Source: Acinetobacter indicus CIP 110367
GTDB lineage: Bacteria; Pseudomonadota; Gammaproteobacteria; Pseudomonadales; Moraxellaceae
Length of the DNA stretch: 64,000 nt
Reading direction: 5' to 3'
NCBI RefSeq assembly: GCF_000488255.1
Contig: NZ_KI530745.1
Coordinates: 434,001 to 498,000, forward strand
A model generated the notes under the pieces. That model saw nothing but the letters and a program-made list of their open reading frames with translations, was not told where the DNA came from and did no database searches. The position numbers and the translations under genes were made by a program. How positions within the stretch are numbered: the first letter of the stretch is position 1; each line of letters opens with the position of its first letter. Shown here one piece after another: positions 1 to 7,008 of this stretch.

Positions 1-293
1 TGATGGTGAATGGCTTCGGCCAGAAAGCAGAAACGGTAATAGGTACGATCTGGAAACATGGGTGGGGTATAGGTATAAATGCCCAGTAAAGCCTGAATAC
101 GTACATCGTATCCGGTTTCTTCCAGAGTTTCGCGGACCGCTGCTTCAATAATGGTTTCACCGGCTTCTACATGACCTGCAGGCTGGTTAAAGACGGTATG
201 TGTAACGCCTTCAGTCTGTTCTTCTACGAACAGAAATTTACCGTCTTTTTCAACAACGGTGGCAACAGTCACATGCGCAGTCCAAGCGGTCAT
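1..293 (-). CDS. NUDIX hydrolase, NudJ-like (3' end outside window)
   Basis: About 97 N-terminal residues are visible, beginning MTAWTAHVTVATVVEKDG; the C-terminus lies beyond the left edge. A complete Nudix box (G-x5-E-x7-REUxEExGU) is present, seen as GHVEAGE followed by AAVRETLEETGY at roughly residues 43-65, so the fold binds a divalent metal and cleaves nucleoside-diphosphate-linked substrates. The upstream beta strand and the segment TYTPPMFPDRTYYRF resemble NudJ-type phosphatases acting on thiamine pyrophosphate or nucleoside di/triphosphates. In many gammaproteobacteria this gene precedes mnmA, which would lie just off the left edge (inference). The substrate cannot be read from sequence. 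Confidence 0.9.
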   Translation of the reverse strand, partial: MTAWTAHVTVATVVEKDGKFLFVEEQTEGVTHTVFNQPAGHVEAGETIIEAAVRETLEETGYDVRIQALLGIYTYTPPMFPDRTYYRFCFLAEAIHH

Positions 294-525
294 AAAAAAG
301 CACCATGGGGTAAAACGCATATTCTACAAAATTTAGGGGGATGTGGCTATGAGGGAAGGGGATTTCTTTGGAGAAGATGTTTTTTGTGTTTGAGTAAAAA
401 ATTGTGTGAAACAAGGACTTAATAATGAGCGTGGAACATGAGAAATCCATAAAGAAGTTCAAATCAGGTGATTTTGACTTCTTAGTATAAGATAATATGC
501 TGATTTAAAAAGAGAAGTAAAAATA

Positions 526-553
526 ATTTCGTATAAGGTGTATTATGTTAATT
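526..553 (+). other. dif-like XerC/XerD recombination site, left (C to D orientation)
   Basis: An 11-6-11 layout is visible: XerC-type arm ATTTCGTATAA (526-536), 6-bp spacer GGTGTA (537-542), XerD-type arm TTATGTTAATT (543-553). The XerD arm differs by one base from the classical TTATGTTAAAT, and the XerC arm fits the CGTATAA/CGCATAA core of bacterial dif sites. It lies 22 bp from the stop codon of the EamA gene. It could be the chromosomal dif or a plasmid-type pdif copy; the sequence alone does not say which. Confidence 0.85.
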
Positions 554-575
554 TTAGAGAAACTCAATAATAAAA

Positions 576-1454
576 CTATTTCTTTTTAGTTTTTATCTCA
601 CTAATTAATATTCCTAAAATGACACAAAGCCCACCAATAAGAGCTAAAAAGGGTAAACGCTCTCCTGCCAGCCTTCCGAATATTGCTGCCCACACAGGCT
701 CACCTGAATAGATAATAGCGGCCCTAGCAGGATCTACAGTACGTTGTGCCCAATTCATAGCAAATTGAATGAGTGTGCTGGCAAATCCCAGACTTAATGT
801 AATTACTACGAGTTGCCATGAAATATTAGGAATTTCCGTTTCTCCTGCGAAAGGCATGATAAAAAAACAGAAAATAGACGCTACTACTAATTGGATGATA
901 GTGACATTCTTTAAATCGACTCTACCTGCAAACTTACTGATCAAAATGATTTCAAGGGCTATTCCCAGCGCACTCAAAAGAGTAAAAATTTGTCCTAAAT
1001 TAAAGTTAACGCCCCTAAAATCATTCCCTGTTAGAAGTATCAAACCAATAAAGGAAAAAAATATTCCAATCCAAATAAAGATATTTGGAAGCTTCCGATA
1101 AAAAATCCAGATTAATATTGGTACAAGAGGAATATATAGTGCTGTTAAAAATGCAGACTCACTACTTGTTATCGTCTTTAAACCTATAGTTTGAAGTCCG
1201 TATGAAAGTGCTAGTACGGCACCTATCGAAATACCCGCAATAACATCATCTTTACTTATCTTTTTTAGATACTTAAACGTAAAAATAAGCAAAATCATAG
1301 CAGCAACCAGAAATCGGCAACCAACAAAGAAAATAGGAGTCGTGTAATTAAGGACATAGTGAACAGCTAAAAAGGTTCCTCCCCAAATCATAGTTATAAA
1401 TACAAGTACGATCTCAGGAGGTAATCTTTCTTTTAAGACATGAATTAAGGACAT
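576..1454 (-). CDS. EamA/DMT-family membrane transporter
   Basis: Drug/metabolite transporter of about 292 residues with roughly ten hydrophobic segments arranged as two EamA repeats. The motif FITMIWGGTFLAVHYVL lies near the N-terminus, and the second repeat ends with the typical GEPVWAAIFGRLAGE stretch. Such proteins export or exchange small metabolites such as amino acids; the substrate is unknown. An upstream in-frame extension to 1526 is possible but would run through the palindromic intergenic operator, so I chose the ATG at 1454 (MSLIHVLKER). The gene is divergent from an XRE-cupin regulator that probably controls it. It is AT-rich compared with the core genes and lies inside the dif-bounded cassette, suggesting transfer. 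Confidence 0.88.
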   Translation of the reverse strand: MSLIHVLKERLPPEIVLVFITMIWGGTFLAVHYVLNYTTPIFFVGCRFLVAAMILLIFTFKYLKKISKDDVIAGISIGAVLALSYGLQTIGLKTITSSESAFLTALYIPLVPILIWIFYRKLPNIFIWIGIFFSFIGLILLTGNDFRGVNFNLGQIFTLLSALGIALEIILISKFAGRVDLKNVTIIQLVVASIFCFFIMPFAGETEIPNISWQLVVITLSLGFASTLIQFAMNWAQRTVDPARAAIIYSGEPVWAAIFGRLAGERLPFLALIGGLCVILGILISEIKTKKK

Positions 1455-1478
1455 TACAAAATCTAAAGTGAAATATAC

Positions 1479-1524
1479 TGCACTATTATTGCATCCATCT
1501 TGTTTATAGTGCAATATATTGCAC
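1479..1524. promoter_or_regulatory. palindromic operator pair in the EamA/XRE divergent promoter region
   Basis: A perfect 16-bp palindrome, GTGCAATATATTGCAC, occupies 1509-1524. An imperfect copy with the same outer half-sites (TGCA, 7 bp, TGCA) lies at 1479-1493. The centres are about 30 bp apart, close to three helical turns, which would put two dimers on one DNA face. The position between the two divergent starts makes the XRE-cupin protein the natural ligand (inference). Confidence 0.6.
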
Positions 1525-1546
1525 ATTAAACTTGTGAATAATCAGA

Positions 1547-2092
1547 ATGAACACTGTCCTTGAATTTTTAGGAAAAAATATTCGTTTTTTTCGAGAAAAA
1601 ATAGAACTGACTCAACAAGAGCTTGCTGATCGTTCAGGGGTAAGCAGACGTACAATAATTGCTTTAGAAGCAGATCAAATAAATATTAGTTTGGCTAAAT
1701 TAGATGCTATAGCAAATGCCCTAAATATTAGTTTTAGTACTTTAGTTAGTCCGCTAGATTCAAAAATTCAACACTCTTGTACAAATATCTTAGCTTGGAA
1801 AGGCAATCATACAGAAAGCTATGCAAATTTACTGGGTACAGTGGATAACGGTACACAGACAGAAATGTGGATATGGTCACTAGCAGCTGGCGATTCTTAT
1901 ATAGCTGAACCTGATCCAGAAGGCTGGAAAGAAATGCTCTATATCATCCATGGAGAGTTAACACTTGAAATTGAAGGTCAATTTAAGATTCTAGGCCCTG
2001 AAGATTCATTTATTTTTTCCAGCTCTACTTTGTACTCATATCATAATAAAAGTGATGAACAGGTAAAATTTGTGAGAAATGTTATTCATTAG
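1547..2092 (+). CDS. XRE-family regulator with C-terminal cupin domain
   Basis: The 181-residue protein has an N-terminal XRE helix-turn-helix (about residues 8-65, core TQQELADRSGVSRRTIIALE). A C-terminal single-domain cupin follows (about 95-175), with GWKEMLYIIHGELTLEIEG and GPEDSFIFSSSTLYSYHN forming the beta-barrel signature. Proteins of this class repress or activate a neighbouring transport or catabolic gene in response to a small ligand bound by the cupin. Here the only neighbour is the divergent EamA transporter, so local control is likely. The start has no strong ribosome binding site, but XRE homologues begin at about this point. The stop codon is 6 bp from the right dif-like site. 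Confidence 0.88.
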   Translation: MNTVLEFLGKNIRFFREKIELTQQELADRSGVSRRTIIALEADQINISLAKLDAIANALNISFSTLVSPLDSKIQHSCTNILAWKGNHTESYANLLGTVDNGTQTEMWIWSLAAGDSYIAEPDPEGWKEMLYIIHGELTLEIEGQFKILGPEDSFIFSSSTLYSYHNKSDEQVKFVRNVIH

Positions 2093-2098
2093 CAGCTC

Positions 2099-2126
2099 AT
2101 TTAACATAATGGTGGTTATACGCAAT
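2099..2126 (-). other. dif-like XerC/XerD recombination site, right (inverted, IS-targeted)
   Basis: On the plus strand the order is XerD arm ATTTAACATAA (2099-2109), spacer TGGTGG (2110-2115), XerC arm TTATACGCAAT (2116-2126). Read from the minus strand the arms are ATTGCGTATAA and TTATGTTAAAT; the latter is the exact classical XerD arm. Orientation is opposite to the site at 526-553. Five bases after the XerC arm the first of two insertion sequences begins. Confidence 0.87.
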
Positions 2127-2131
2127 ACGCT
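2127..2131. repeat. left copy of 5-bp target duplication ACGCT
   Basis: ACGCT lies between the XerC arm of the dif-like site and the TGT terminus of the first insertion sequence. An identical ACGCT follows the element's other end at 3614-3618, making a 5-bp direct repeat. Confidence 0.8.
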
Positions 2132-3613
2132 TGTAACTCCAAAATAGAAATGTCCGGTTTCTCCAAAGTAAAAATGTCCGCTTTTAGAATATGCACTTTT
2201 GCAATTTCGTTAGCGGACGGTTTGATATGTTGGTGTCTATGTCGGATAAAGAACTTAAACGATTGTCGGTCTTGCAGGAAATCTGCGATCAACGCATAAC
2301 TCAATCCCAGGCTGCTCAGCTACTTCATATTTCAGAACGTCAGATCAGACGCTTACTGCAGAAATACAAAGCTCAAGGTCCCGCTGCATTAGCCCATGCC
2401 GGTCGTGGCCAAATCAGCAATTCCAAACTTCCTGAAGAACTCAGACTCAAGTGCCTCAATATTGTTTCTGATCAACTCCATGGTTTCGGACCCACTTTAG
2501 CGCATGAAAAGCTCACCACCGTACATGGATTCGATCTTTCAGTAGAAACCCTGCGTTCCTGGATGATTGCAGCTGACTTATGGATTCCTCGATCCAAGCG
2601 CCTAAAACGCCCGTATCAGCCTCGTTACAACCGGGATTGCTTTGGTGAACTGATCCAAATTGATGGCTCATATCATGACTGGTTTGAAGGACGCGCTGCT
2701 AAATGCTGTCTGCTGGTGTTTATCGATGATGCTACAGGCAAATTGCAGCATTTACGCTTCTGTGAATCAGAATCAGCCTTTGATTATATGATTTCAACAC
2801 GCTTGTATGTTGAGCAGCATGGTAAGCCGTTGGCATTTTACAGCGACAAACATTCAGTCTTCAGGGTGAATCAAAGCAGCAAGAAAGACACCAAGATTAC
2901 CCAGTTTGGACGCGTACTCAGTACCCTGAATATCGATATCATCTTCGCCAATTCACCACAGGCCAAAGGCCGTGTGGAACGTGCCAACAGAACCCTTCAG
3001 GACCGTCTGATCAAGGAGATGCGTCTGGAAGGTATCAGCTCGATTGAGCAAGCTAATGCCTGGCTACCCTGCTTCATTGAGCAGTTCAATCAGAAGTTCG
3101 CCAAGATGGCTTTTAATCCTAAGGATCTACATCGGCCTATCACTGAAACAGCCGAAGAATTAGATGATATTTTTACTTGGCGTGAACCCCGCAGAGTCAC
3201 GAATAGCCTGACGATTACTTATGATAAATGCGTATATCTCCTGGAAAACACCGAAGAAAATCAAAGGTTGATCGGTAAGTATCTTGAGTTCCTGGAATAC
3301 CCGGATGGTACTGTAGCCCTCATGCATGATGGCCGAAAGATCAATTACAGCCTCTTCGATAAATTAAGTCAGCTGAATCAGCGAGAGATTGTTGAGAATA
3401 AACGGTTGGGTGCTGTTCTGAATCATATCCAACAACAGCATGAAGAACTGGAACAACAAAACAAACGCAATCGTTCTCAAAAGATGCCAAGCAGACGTGC
3501 ACAGAAAATAGCAATCAAAGAACGAAATCTAAATCCTGTGCTTGACTTGGAATTGTCCATATAGGACATTTCTATTTGGTTATTAGGTAGGACATTTCTA
3601 CTTAGGAATAACA
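2132..3613 (+). mobile_element. insertion sequence of IS1202/ISNCY type (copy 1)
   Basis: The element is 1482 bp long and has 24-bp terminal inverted repeats at 2132-2155 and 3590-3613 that match at about 20 of 24 positions and begin TGT. An inner subterminal repeat of the motif TAGAAATGTCC occurs at both ends (2169-2179 with one change, and 3564-3574). It carries one DDE transposase and is flanked by ACGCT direct repeats. Terminal TGT, doubled subterminal motifs and the transposase type fit the IS1202 group. The insertion is exactly 5 bp from the XerC arm of a dif-like site. Confidence 0.85.
2227..3564 (+). CDS. IS1202/ISNCY-type DDE transposase (copy 1)
   Basis: Transposase of about 445 residues. 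The N-terminal part has an HTH (about residues 20-45, QSQAAQLLHISERQIRRLL) followed by a second DNA-binding segment. The integrase-like core carries the DDE triad: Asp in LIQIDGSYHDWFEG, Asp in LAFYSDKHSVFR and Glu in KGRVERANRTLQD. It catalyses cut-and-paste or replicative movement of its own element. I chose the ATG at 2227 because the sister transposase starts at the equivalent MLxxMSDKE position; an internal ATG at 2239 is also possible. No frameshift or internal stop is seen, so it appears intact. The core is nearly identical to the second copy while the N-terminal third is diverged. Confidence 0.92.
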   Translation: MLVSMSDKELKRLSVLQEICDQRITQSQAAQLLHISERQIRRLLQKYKAQGPAALAHAGRGQISNSKLPEELRLKCLNIVSDQLHGFGPTLAHEKLTTVHGFDLSVETLRSWMIAADLWIPRSKRLKRPYQPRYNRDCFGELIQIDGSYHDWFEGRAAKCCLLVFIDDATGKLQHLRFCESESAFDYMISTRLYVEQHGKPLAFYSDKHSVFRVNQSSKKDTKITQFGRVLSTLNIDIIFANSPQAKGRVERANRTLQDRLIKEMRLEGISSIEQANAWLPCFIEQFNQKFAKMAFNPKDLHRPITETAEELDDIFTWREPRRVTNSLTITYDKCVYLLENTEENQRLIGKYLEFLEYPDGTVALMHDGRKINYSLFDKLSQLNQREIVENKRLGAVLNHIQQQHEELEQQNKRNRSQKMPSRRAQKIAIKERNLNPVLDLELSI

Positions 3614-3618
3614 ACGCT
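3614..3618. repeat. ACGCT shared between the two insertion sequences
   Basis: These 5 bases are the right-hand direct repeat of the first element and at the same time the only sequence separating it from the second. The second element's right flank (TCAAT, 5100-5104) does not match. Confidence 0.8.
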
Positions 3619-5099
3619 TGTTAGAACCCATTCAAAATGTCTATATTCTCACCAATAAAAATGTCTAGTTTATGATGGTTTTTATCACCATGGACTGGAT
3701 ATAAATATAGATGCTGATCACTATGTCTGACAAAGAAATTCAACGGCTTGCAGTTCTGCAAGACGTTCGAGATCAACGTATTACCCAAGTCCGTGCTGCT
3801 GAAATCCTCAATCTTTCAACCCGTCAAATTACCCGGTTATTGCAGAAGCTCAATCAAGATGGTGTCTCAGGTATGGCACATGCCAGTCGTGGTCAACCTG
3901 GCCATCGTCGCCATGATGACTTGTTAAAATCAAAGTGCCTTTCCATTATTGCTGAACATTTGCTGGGTTTTGGACCCACCTTGGCGCATGAGAAGCTCAG
4001 CAGCATGTTTGACCTGAATATCCCGGTAGAAACGCTTCGGCGCTGGATGACGGCCAATGACCTGTGGATTCCTCGATCCAAGCGCCTAAAACGTCCATAT
4101 CAGCCACGTTATAACCGTGATTGCTTCGGTGAACTGATTCAGATTGATGGCTCATATCATGACTGGTTTGAAGGACGCGCTGCTAAATGCTGTTTATTGG
4201 TGTATATCGATGATGCTACAGGCAAACTGTTGCATTTACGCTTCTGTGAGGCAGAAACGACCTTTGATTATATGATTTCAACCCGAGCCTACATTGAGCA
4301 GCATGGTAAGCCGTTGGCATTTTATAGCGATAAACACTCGGTATTTAGAGTCAACCAGAAATCCAGGCAAGACAGCCAGATCACGCAATTTGGGCGGATT
4401 CTGAATGAGTTAAACATTGATATCATCTTCGCCAATTCACCCCAGGCCAAAGGTCGCGTAGAGCGAGCGAATAGAACCCTTCAGGACCGTTTGATCAAGG
4501 AGATGCGTCTGGAAGGTATCAGCTCGATTGAGCAAGCTAATGCCTGGTTGCCCTGCTTTATTGAGCAGTTCAATCAGAAGTTCGCCAAATGTGCGCGAAA
4601 CTCAAAGAACCTGCATCGACCATTAACCGAATCTGATCTTGAACTGGATGATATTTTTACCTGGCAGGAACCGCGTAAGGTCACCAAGAACCTGACGATT
4701 ACCTATGACAAATGTATTTATCTGCTTGAACCGACAGAGCTGAATCATAAGCTTGCTGGGCAATACATTTCATTTCTGGAGTATCCGGATGGCACTGTGG
4801 CCCTCATGCATGAAGGACGAAAGCTCAACTACAGCATCTTCAATAAATTGGCTGGGCTGCAGCAAAATGAGATTGTTGAGAATAAACGGTTAGGTTCAGT
4901 CCTGGCGCATATCCAGCAACAACATGAAGAATTGGAGAAACAGAATAAACGTTCCCGTGCCAAGAAAAGTATGCCGAGCCGTAAAGCTCAGAAAGCTGTT
5001 ATTGAACAAAGAAATTTAAATCCTGTGCTTGACTCTTGTGGTTAAAAACAGGACATTTTAAATGGTTTTTCGCATAGACATTTTAATTGGTGAATAACA
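3619..5099 (+). mobile_element. insertion sequence of IS1202/ISNCY type (copy 2)
   Basis: The element is 1481 bp long with 24-bp terminal inverted repeats at 3619-3642 and 5076-5099, matching at about 18 of 24 positions and starting TGTTA. Subterminal AAAATGTC motifs are repeated inside both ends. It is related to copy 1 but not identical, so it is a separate element rather than a simple duplication. The left flank is ACGCT and the right flank is TCAAT, so there is no intact target duplication. The right end lies 6 bp from the stop codon of the carbonic anhydrase gene. Confidence 0.83.
3711..5045 (+). CDS. IS1202/ISNCY-type DDE transposase (copy 2)
   Basis: The 444-residue transposase has the same domain order as the first copy: N-terminal HTH (TQVRAAEILNLSTRQITRLL, about residues 24-43) and then the DDE integrase core with IQIDGSYHDWFEG, FYSDKHSVFR and GRVERANRTLQDR. 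Between about residues 115 and 310 it is almost identical to copy 1, including long stretches of identical DNA, whereas the N-terminal region, the 300s and the C-terminal tail differ at many positions. It appears intact. ATG at 3711 gives MLITMSDKE; an internal ATG at 3723 is an alternative. Confidence 0.92.
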   Translation: MLITMSDKEIQRLAVLQDVRDQRITQVRAAEILNLSTRQITRLLQKLNQDGVSGMAHASRGQPGHRRHDDLLKSKCLSIIAEHLLGFGPTLAHEKLSSMFDLNIPVETLRRWMTANDLWIPRSKRLKRPYQPRYNRDCFGELIQIDGSYHDWFEGRAAKCCLLVYIDDATGKLLHLRFCEAETTFDYMISTRAYIEQHGKPLAFYSDKHSVFRVNQKSRQDSQITQFGRILNELNIDIIFANSPQAKGRVERANRTLQDRLIKEMRLEGISSIEQANAWLPCFIEQFNQKFAKCARNSKNLHRPLTESDLELDDIFTWQEPRKVTKNLTITYDKCIYLLEPTELNHKLAGQYISFLEYPDGTVALMHEGRKLNYSIFNKLAGLQQNEIVENKRLGSVLAHIQQQHEELEKQNKRSRAKKSMPSRKAQKAVIEQRNLNPVLDSCG

Positions 5100-5105
5100 T
5101 CAATT

Positions 5106-5636
5106 TTACTTATAATTCCCCGAAACCTTCACATAATTCTGCGCTGAATAGGGCAAAAAGGCTTTTTCTTTATCAGTCAGCGGGCGTACTTTTTGTACCG
5201 GACTGCCAACATATAAATAACCACTTTCTAAACGCTTGCGTGGTGGTACCAGAGAACCCGCGCCAATCATCACATCATCTTCAACAATCACATCATCCAG
5301 AATAATGGTGTTAATTCCGACCAGAACACGGTTACCAATTGTGCAGCCATGCAAGGTCACATGATGGCCAATGGTAACATCTTCACCAATAATTAGCGGT
5401 GAGCCATCCGGTTTATCGGCATTTTTATGGCTGACATGCAGCATGGCATGATCCTGTACATTCGAGTTGTTGCCAATACGAATAGAATTAACATCCCCGC
5501 GAATTACGGCAAACGGCCAAACTGAGACATTTTCGCCTAATACCACATCACCAATGACCACACCCATCGGGTCGATATAACAGGAATCATCAATCTGTGG
5601 ATGGGTATCTAAATAAGGACGAATGTTCTGGCTCAT
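5106..5636 (-). CDS. gamma-carbonic anhydrase family protein (left-handed beta-helix)
   Basis: The 176-residue protein consists mainly of hexapeptide repeats forming a left-handed parallel beta-helix, as in the YrdA/PaaY/CaiE branch. The metal-binding histidines fit DHAMLHV and IGEDVTIGHHVTLHGC, and the RGD before the first histidine block (WPFAVIRGDVNSIRIG) matches the family. Members form trimers and bind zinc or iron; many have weak or unproven carbonic anhydrase activity, and some help CoA thioester metabolism. The gene is isolated. An insertion sequence ends 6 bp beyond its stop codon, so its natural downstream region and any terminator have been displaced or lost. Confidence 0.92.
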   Translation of the reverse strand: MSQNIRPYLDTHPQIDDSCYIDPMGVVIGDVVLGENVSVWPFAVIRGDVNSIRIGNNSNVQDHAMLHVSHKNADKPDGSPLIIGEDVTIGHHVTLHGCTIGNRVLVGINTIILDDVIVEDDVMIGAGSLVPPRKRLESGYLYVGSPVQKVRPLTDKEKAFLPYSAQNYVKVSGNYK

Positions 5637-5688
5637 GGTGATCTGCTCGTAAAAGTGGAATGATCAAGACAATAGTATAAAAGAAAAA

Positions 5689-5711
5689 GCACCCATTCGC
5701 TGAATGAGTGC
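5689..5711 (-). terminator. intrinsic terminator of dacC
   Basis: Minus-strand hairpin with stem GCACTCATTC/GAATGGGTGC and a 3-base loop, followed by TTTTTCTTTT on the minus strand. It sits between the carbonic anhydrase start and the dacC stop. Confidence 0.85.
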
Positions 5712-5742
5712 CTTCACTTAAGTCTAAAGTCGTGCTTTAAAC

Positions 5743-6891
5743 TTAGAACAGGTTGCTAAAGAACTGCTTGATATGGTCAATGAGGCGCGAGAAGAAGCCA
5801 GCTTCTTCAACTGCGTTTAAAGCCACCAGTGGTTTTTCAGCAATTACTTTACCATCTAAGCTTGCGACATATTTACCAATGACCTGGCCTTTTTGTAGCG
5901 GCGCAGTCAATTTCGGCTGAACCACCAATTGGGTTTTAATTTCATTGGCTTTGCCTTTAGGCATGGTCACATTAAAGTTTTCAGCCAGACCAATTTGTAC
6001 TTCGTCAGACTGACCAAACCAGACTTTAGATTTGGCCAGGACCTGATTTGCAGGCTGTACATTTTTGGTTTCAAAGTTGGCATAACCCCAAGCCAGCAAT
6101 TCACGTGTTTGTGTCGCACGTTCCTGCATGGTTGGCGCGCCAAAAATCACAGAAATCAGACGCGTTGGGCCACGTTTTGCAGAAGTCGTTAAACAGTAGC
6201 CGGCTTCATTGGTATGACCGGTTTTTAAACCATCAACACTTGGGTCTGTATAGAGCAGGGCATTACGGTTGCCTTGACGGATGCCATTAAAGGTAAATTC
6301 TTTTTCTGAATAAATCGGATAATATTTAGAACTGTCTTTAATGATGTGCTGGGCCAAGGTTGCCATATCTTTGGCTGTTGAATAATGGCCGTCTGCTGGC
6401 ATACCAGTCGAGTTAATAAACTGGGTATTGGTCATGCCAATTTTTTTGGCTTCTTCGTTCATCATGTGTACGAAGGTGCCTTCATTGCCGGCAATGTGTT
6501 CCGCCATGGCTTTAGAGGCATCATTACCCGACTGAACAATAATTCCACGCAGCATTTCAAGTACAGTTGCAGTGCCATTCAGCGGAACATACATACATGA
6601 TTCTGTGCTACTACCACGACACCATGCAGATTCGTTCATACGAACTTTTTCATCTTCCGTGAGTTCGCCCTTCAATAGTTTTTGTTCAATGATGAAACTG
6701 GTCATCATTTTGGTCATTGACGCCGGGGCAAGTTTTTCATTTTCATTTTTCGATGCAAGAATTTGCCCTGTTTCATAATCCATTAAAACATAAGATTTAT
6801 TATTGAGTTCTGGTGGATTGGATAAAACAGTTGCTGCATAAGAAAAGCTTGGTAGGAGGAGTAAGGCAGCAAGGGCGTTTTTTCGAGTCAT
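5743..6891 (-). CDS. dacC: D-alanyl-D-alanine carboxypeptidase (PBP5/6 type)
   Basis: Class C low-molecular-weight penicillin-binding protein of 382 residues that trims the terminal D-Ala from peptidoglycan pentapeptides in the periplasm. All three catalytic motifs are visible: SxxK as ASMTKMM, SxN as VQSGNDASK and KTG as DGLKTGHT. A cleavable signal peptide (KNALAALLLLPSFSYAA) opens the protein, a C-terminal beta-rich domain follows, and the extreme C-terminus (FSRLIDHIKQFFSNLF) is an amphipathic membrane anchor typical of PBP5. I placed the start at 6891 (MTRKNALAAL) because upstream residues are not signal-like; an in-frame extension reaches 6951. It is monocistronic with its own terminator. 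Confidence 0.95.
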   Translation of the reverse strand: MTRKNALAALLLLPSFSYAATVLSNPPELNNKSYVLMDYETGQILASKNENEKLAPASMTKMMTSFIIEQKLLKGELTEDEKVRMNESAWCRGSSTESCMYVPLNGTATVLEMLRGIIVQSGNDASKAMAEHIAGNEGTFVHMMNEEAKKIGMTNTQFINSTGMPADGHYSTAKDMATLAQHIIKDSSKYYPIYSEKEFTFNGIRQGNRNALLYTDPSVDGLKTGHTNEAGYCLTTSAKRGPTRLISVIFGAPTMQERATQTRELLAWGYANFETKNVQPANQVLAKSKVWFGQSDEVQIGLAENFNVTMPKGKANEIKTQLVVQPKLTAPLQKGQVIGKYVASLDGKVIAEKPLVALNAVEEAGFFSRLIDHIKQFFSNLF

Positions 6892-6950
6892 TCTAGGTGT
6901 TCCAATACTTGATATATGCACAAAAGAGGCTAGCATTTTAGGATAAAGCA

Positions 6951-6979
6951 AAGCCGACTTCTATGGGAGAAATCGGCTT
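6951..6979 (-). terminator. intrinsic terminator downstream of the 7009-7404 gene
   Basis: Stem AAGCCGA/TCGGCTT with a 15-base loop region, followed on the minus strand by TGCTTTATCC. The U-tract is modest. Confidence 0.6.
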
Positions 6980-7008
6980 ATCGGAAAAAGTATTGTAACC
7001 AAATAGTT

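Larger units (their letters stand above)
526..2126. mobile_element. candidate dif module (EamA transporter + XRE-cupin regulator between inverted dif-like sites)
   Basis: Two dif-like sites face each other with XerD arms inward (526-553 C to D, 2099-2126 D to C) and enclose exactly one divergent gene pair. The passenger genes fill almost all of the space: 22 bp separate one stop codon from the left site and 6 bp separate the other from the right site. The DNA inside looks clearly more AT-rich than the core genes that follow. Small gene cassettes bounded by inversely oriented pdif sites are established in Acinetobacter plasmids; a chromosomal example is inferred here from architecture. The spacers differ (GGTGTA and, read C to D, CCACCA), so simple XerCD inversion of the module should be inefficient. 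Confidence 0.72.

Noticed and set aside
171..462. Short reading frames over and beyond the NUDIX gene start
   Set aside because: They overlap the NUDIX gene on the opposite strand or have no start signal and biased, low-complexity composition.
5100..5104. TCAAT as a target duplication of the second insertion sequence
   Set aside because: The left flank is ACGCT, so there is no direct repeat.
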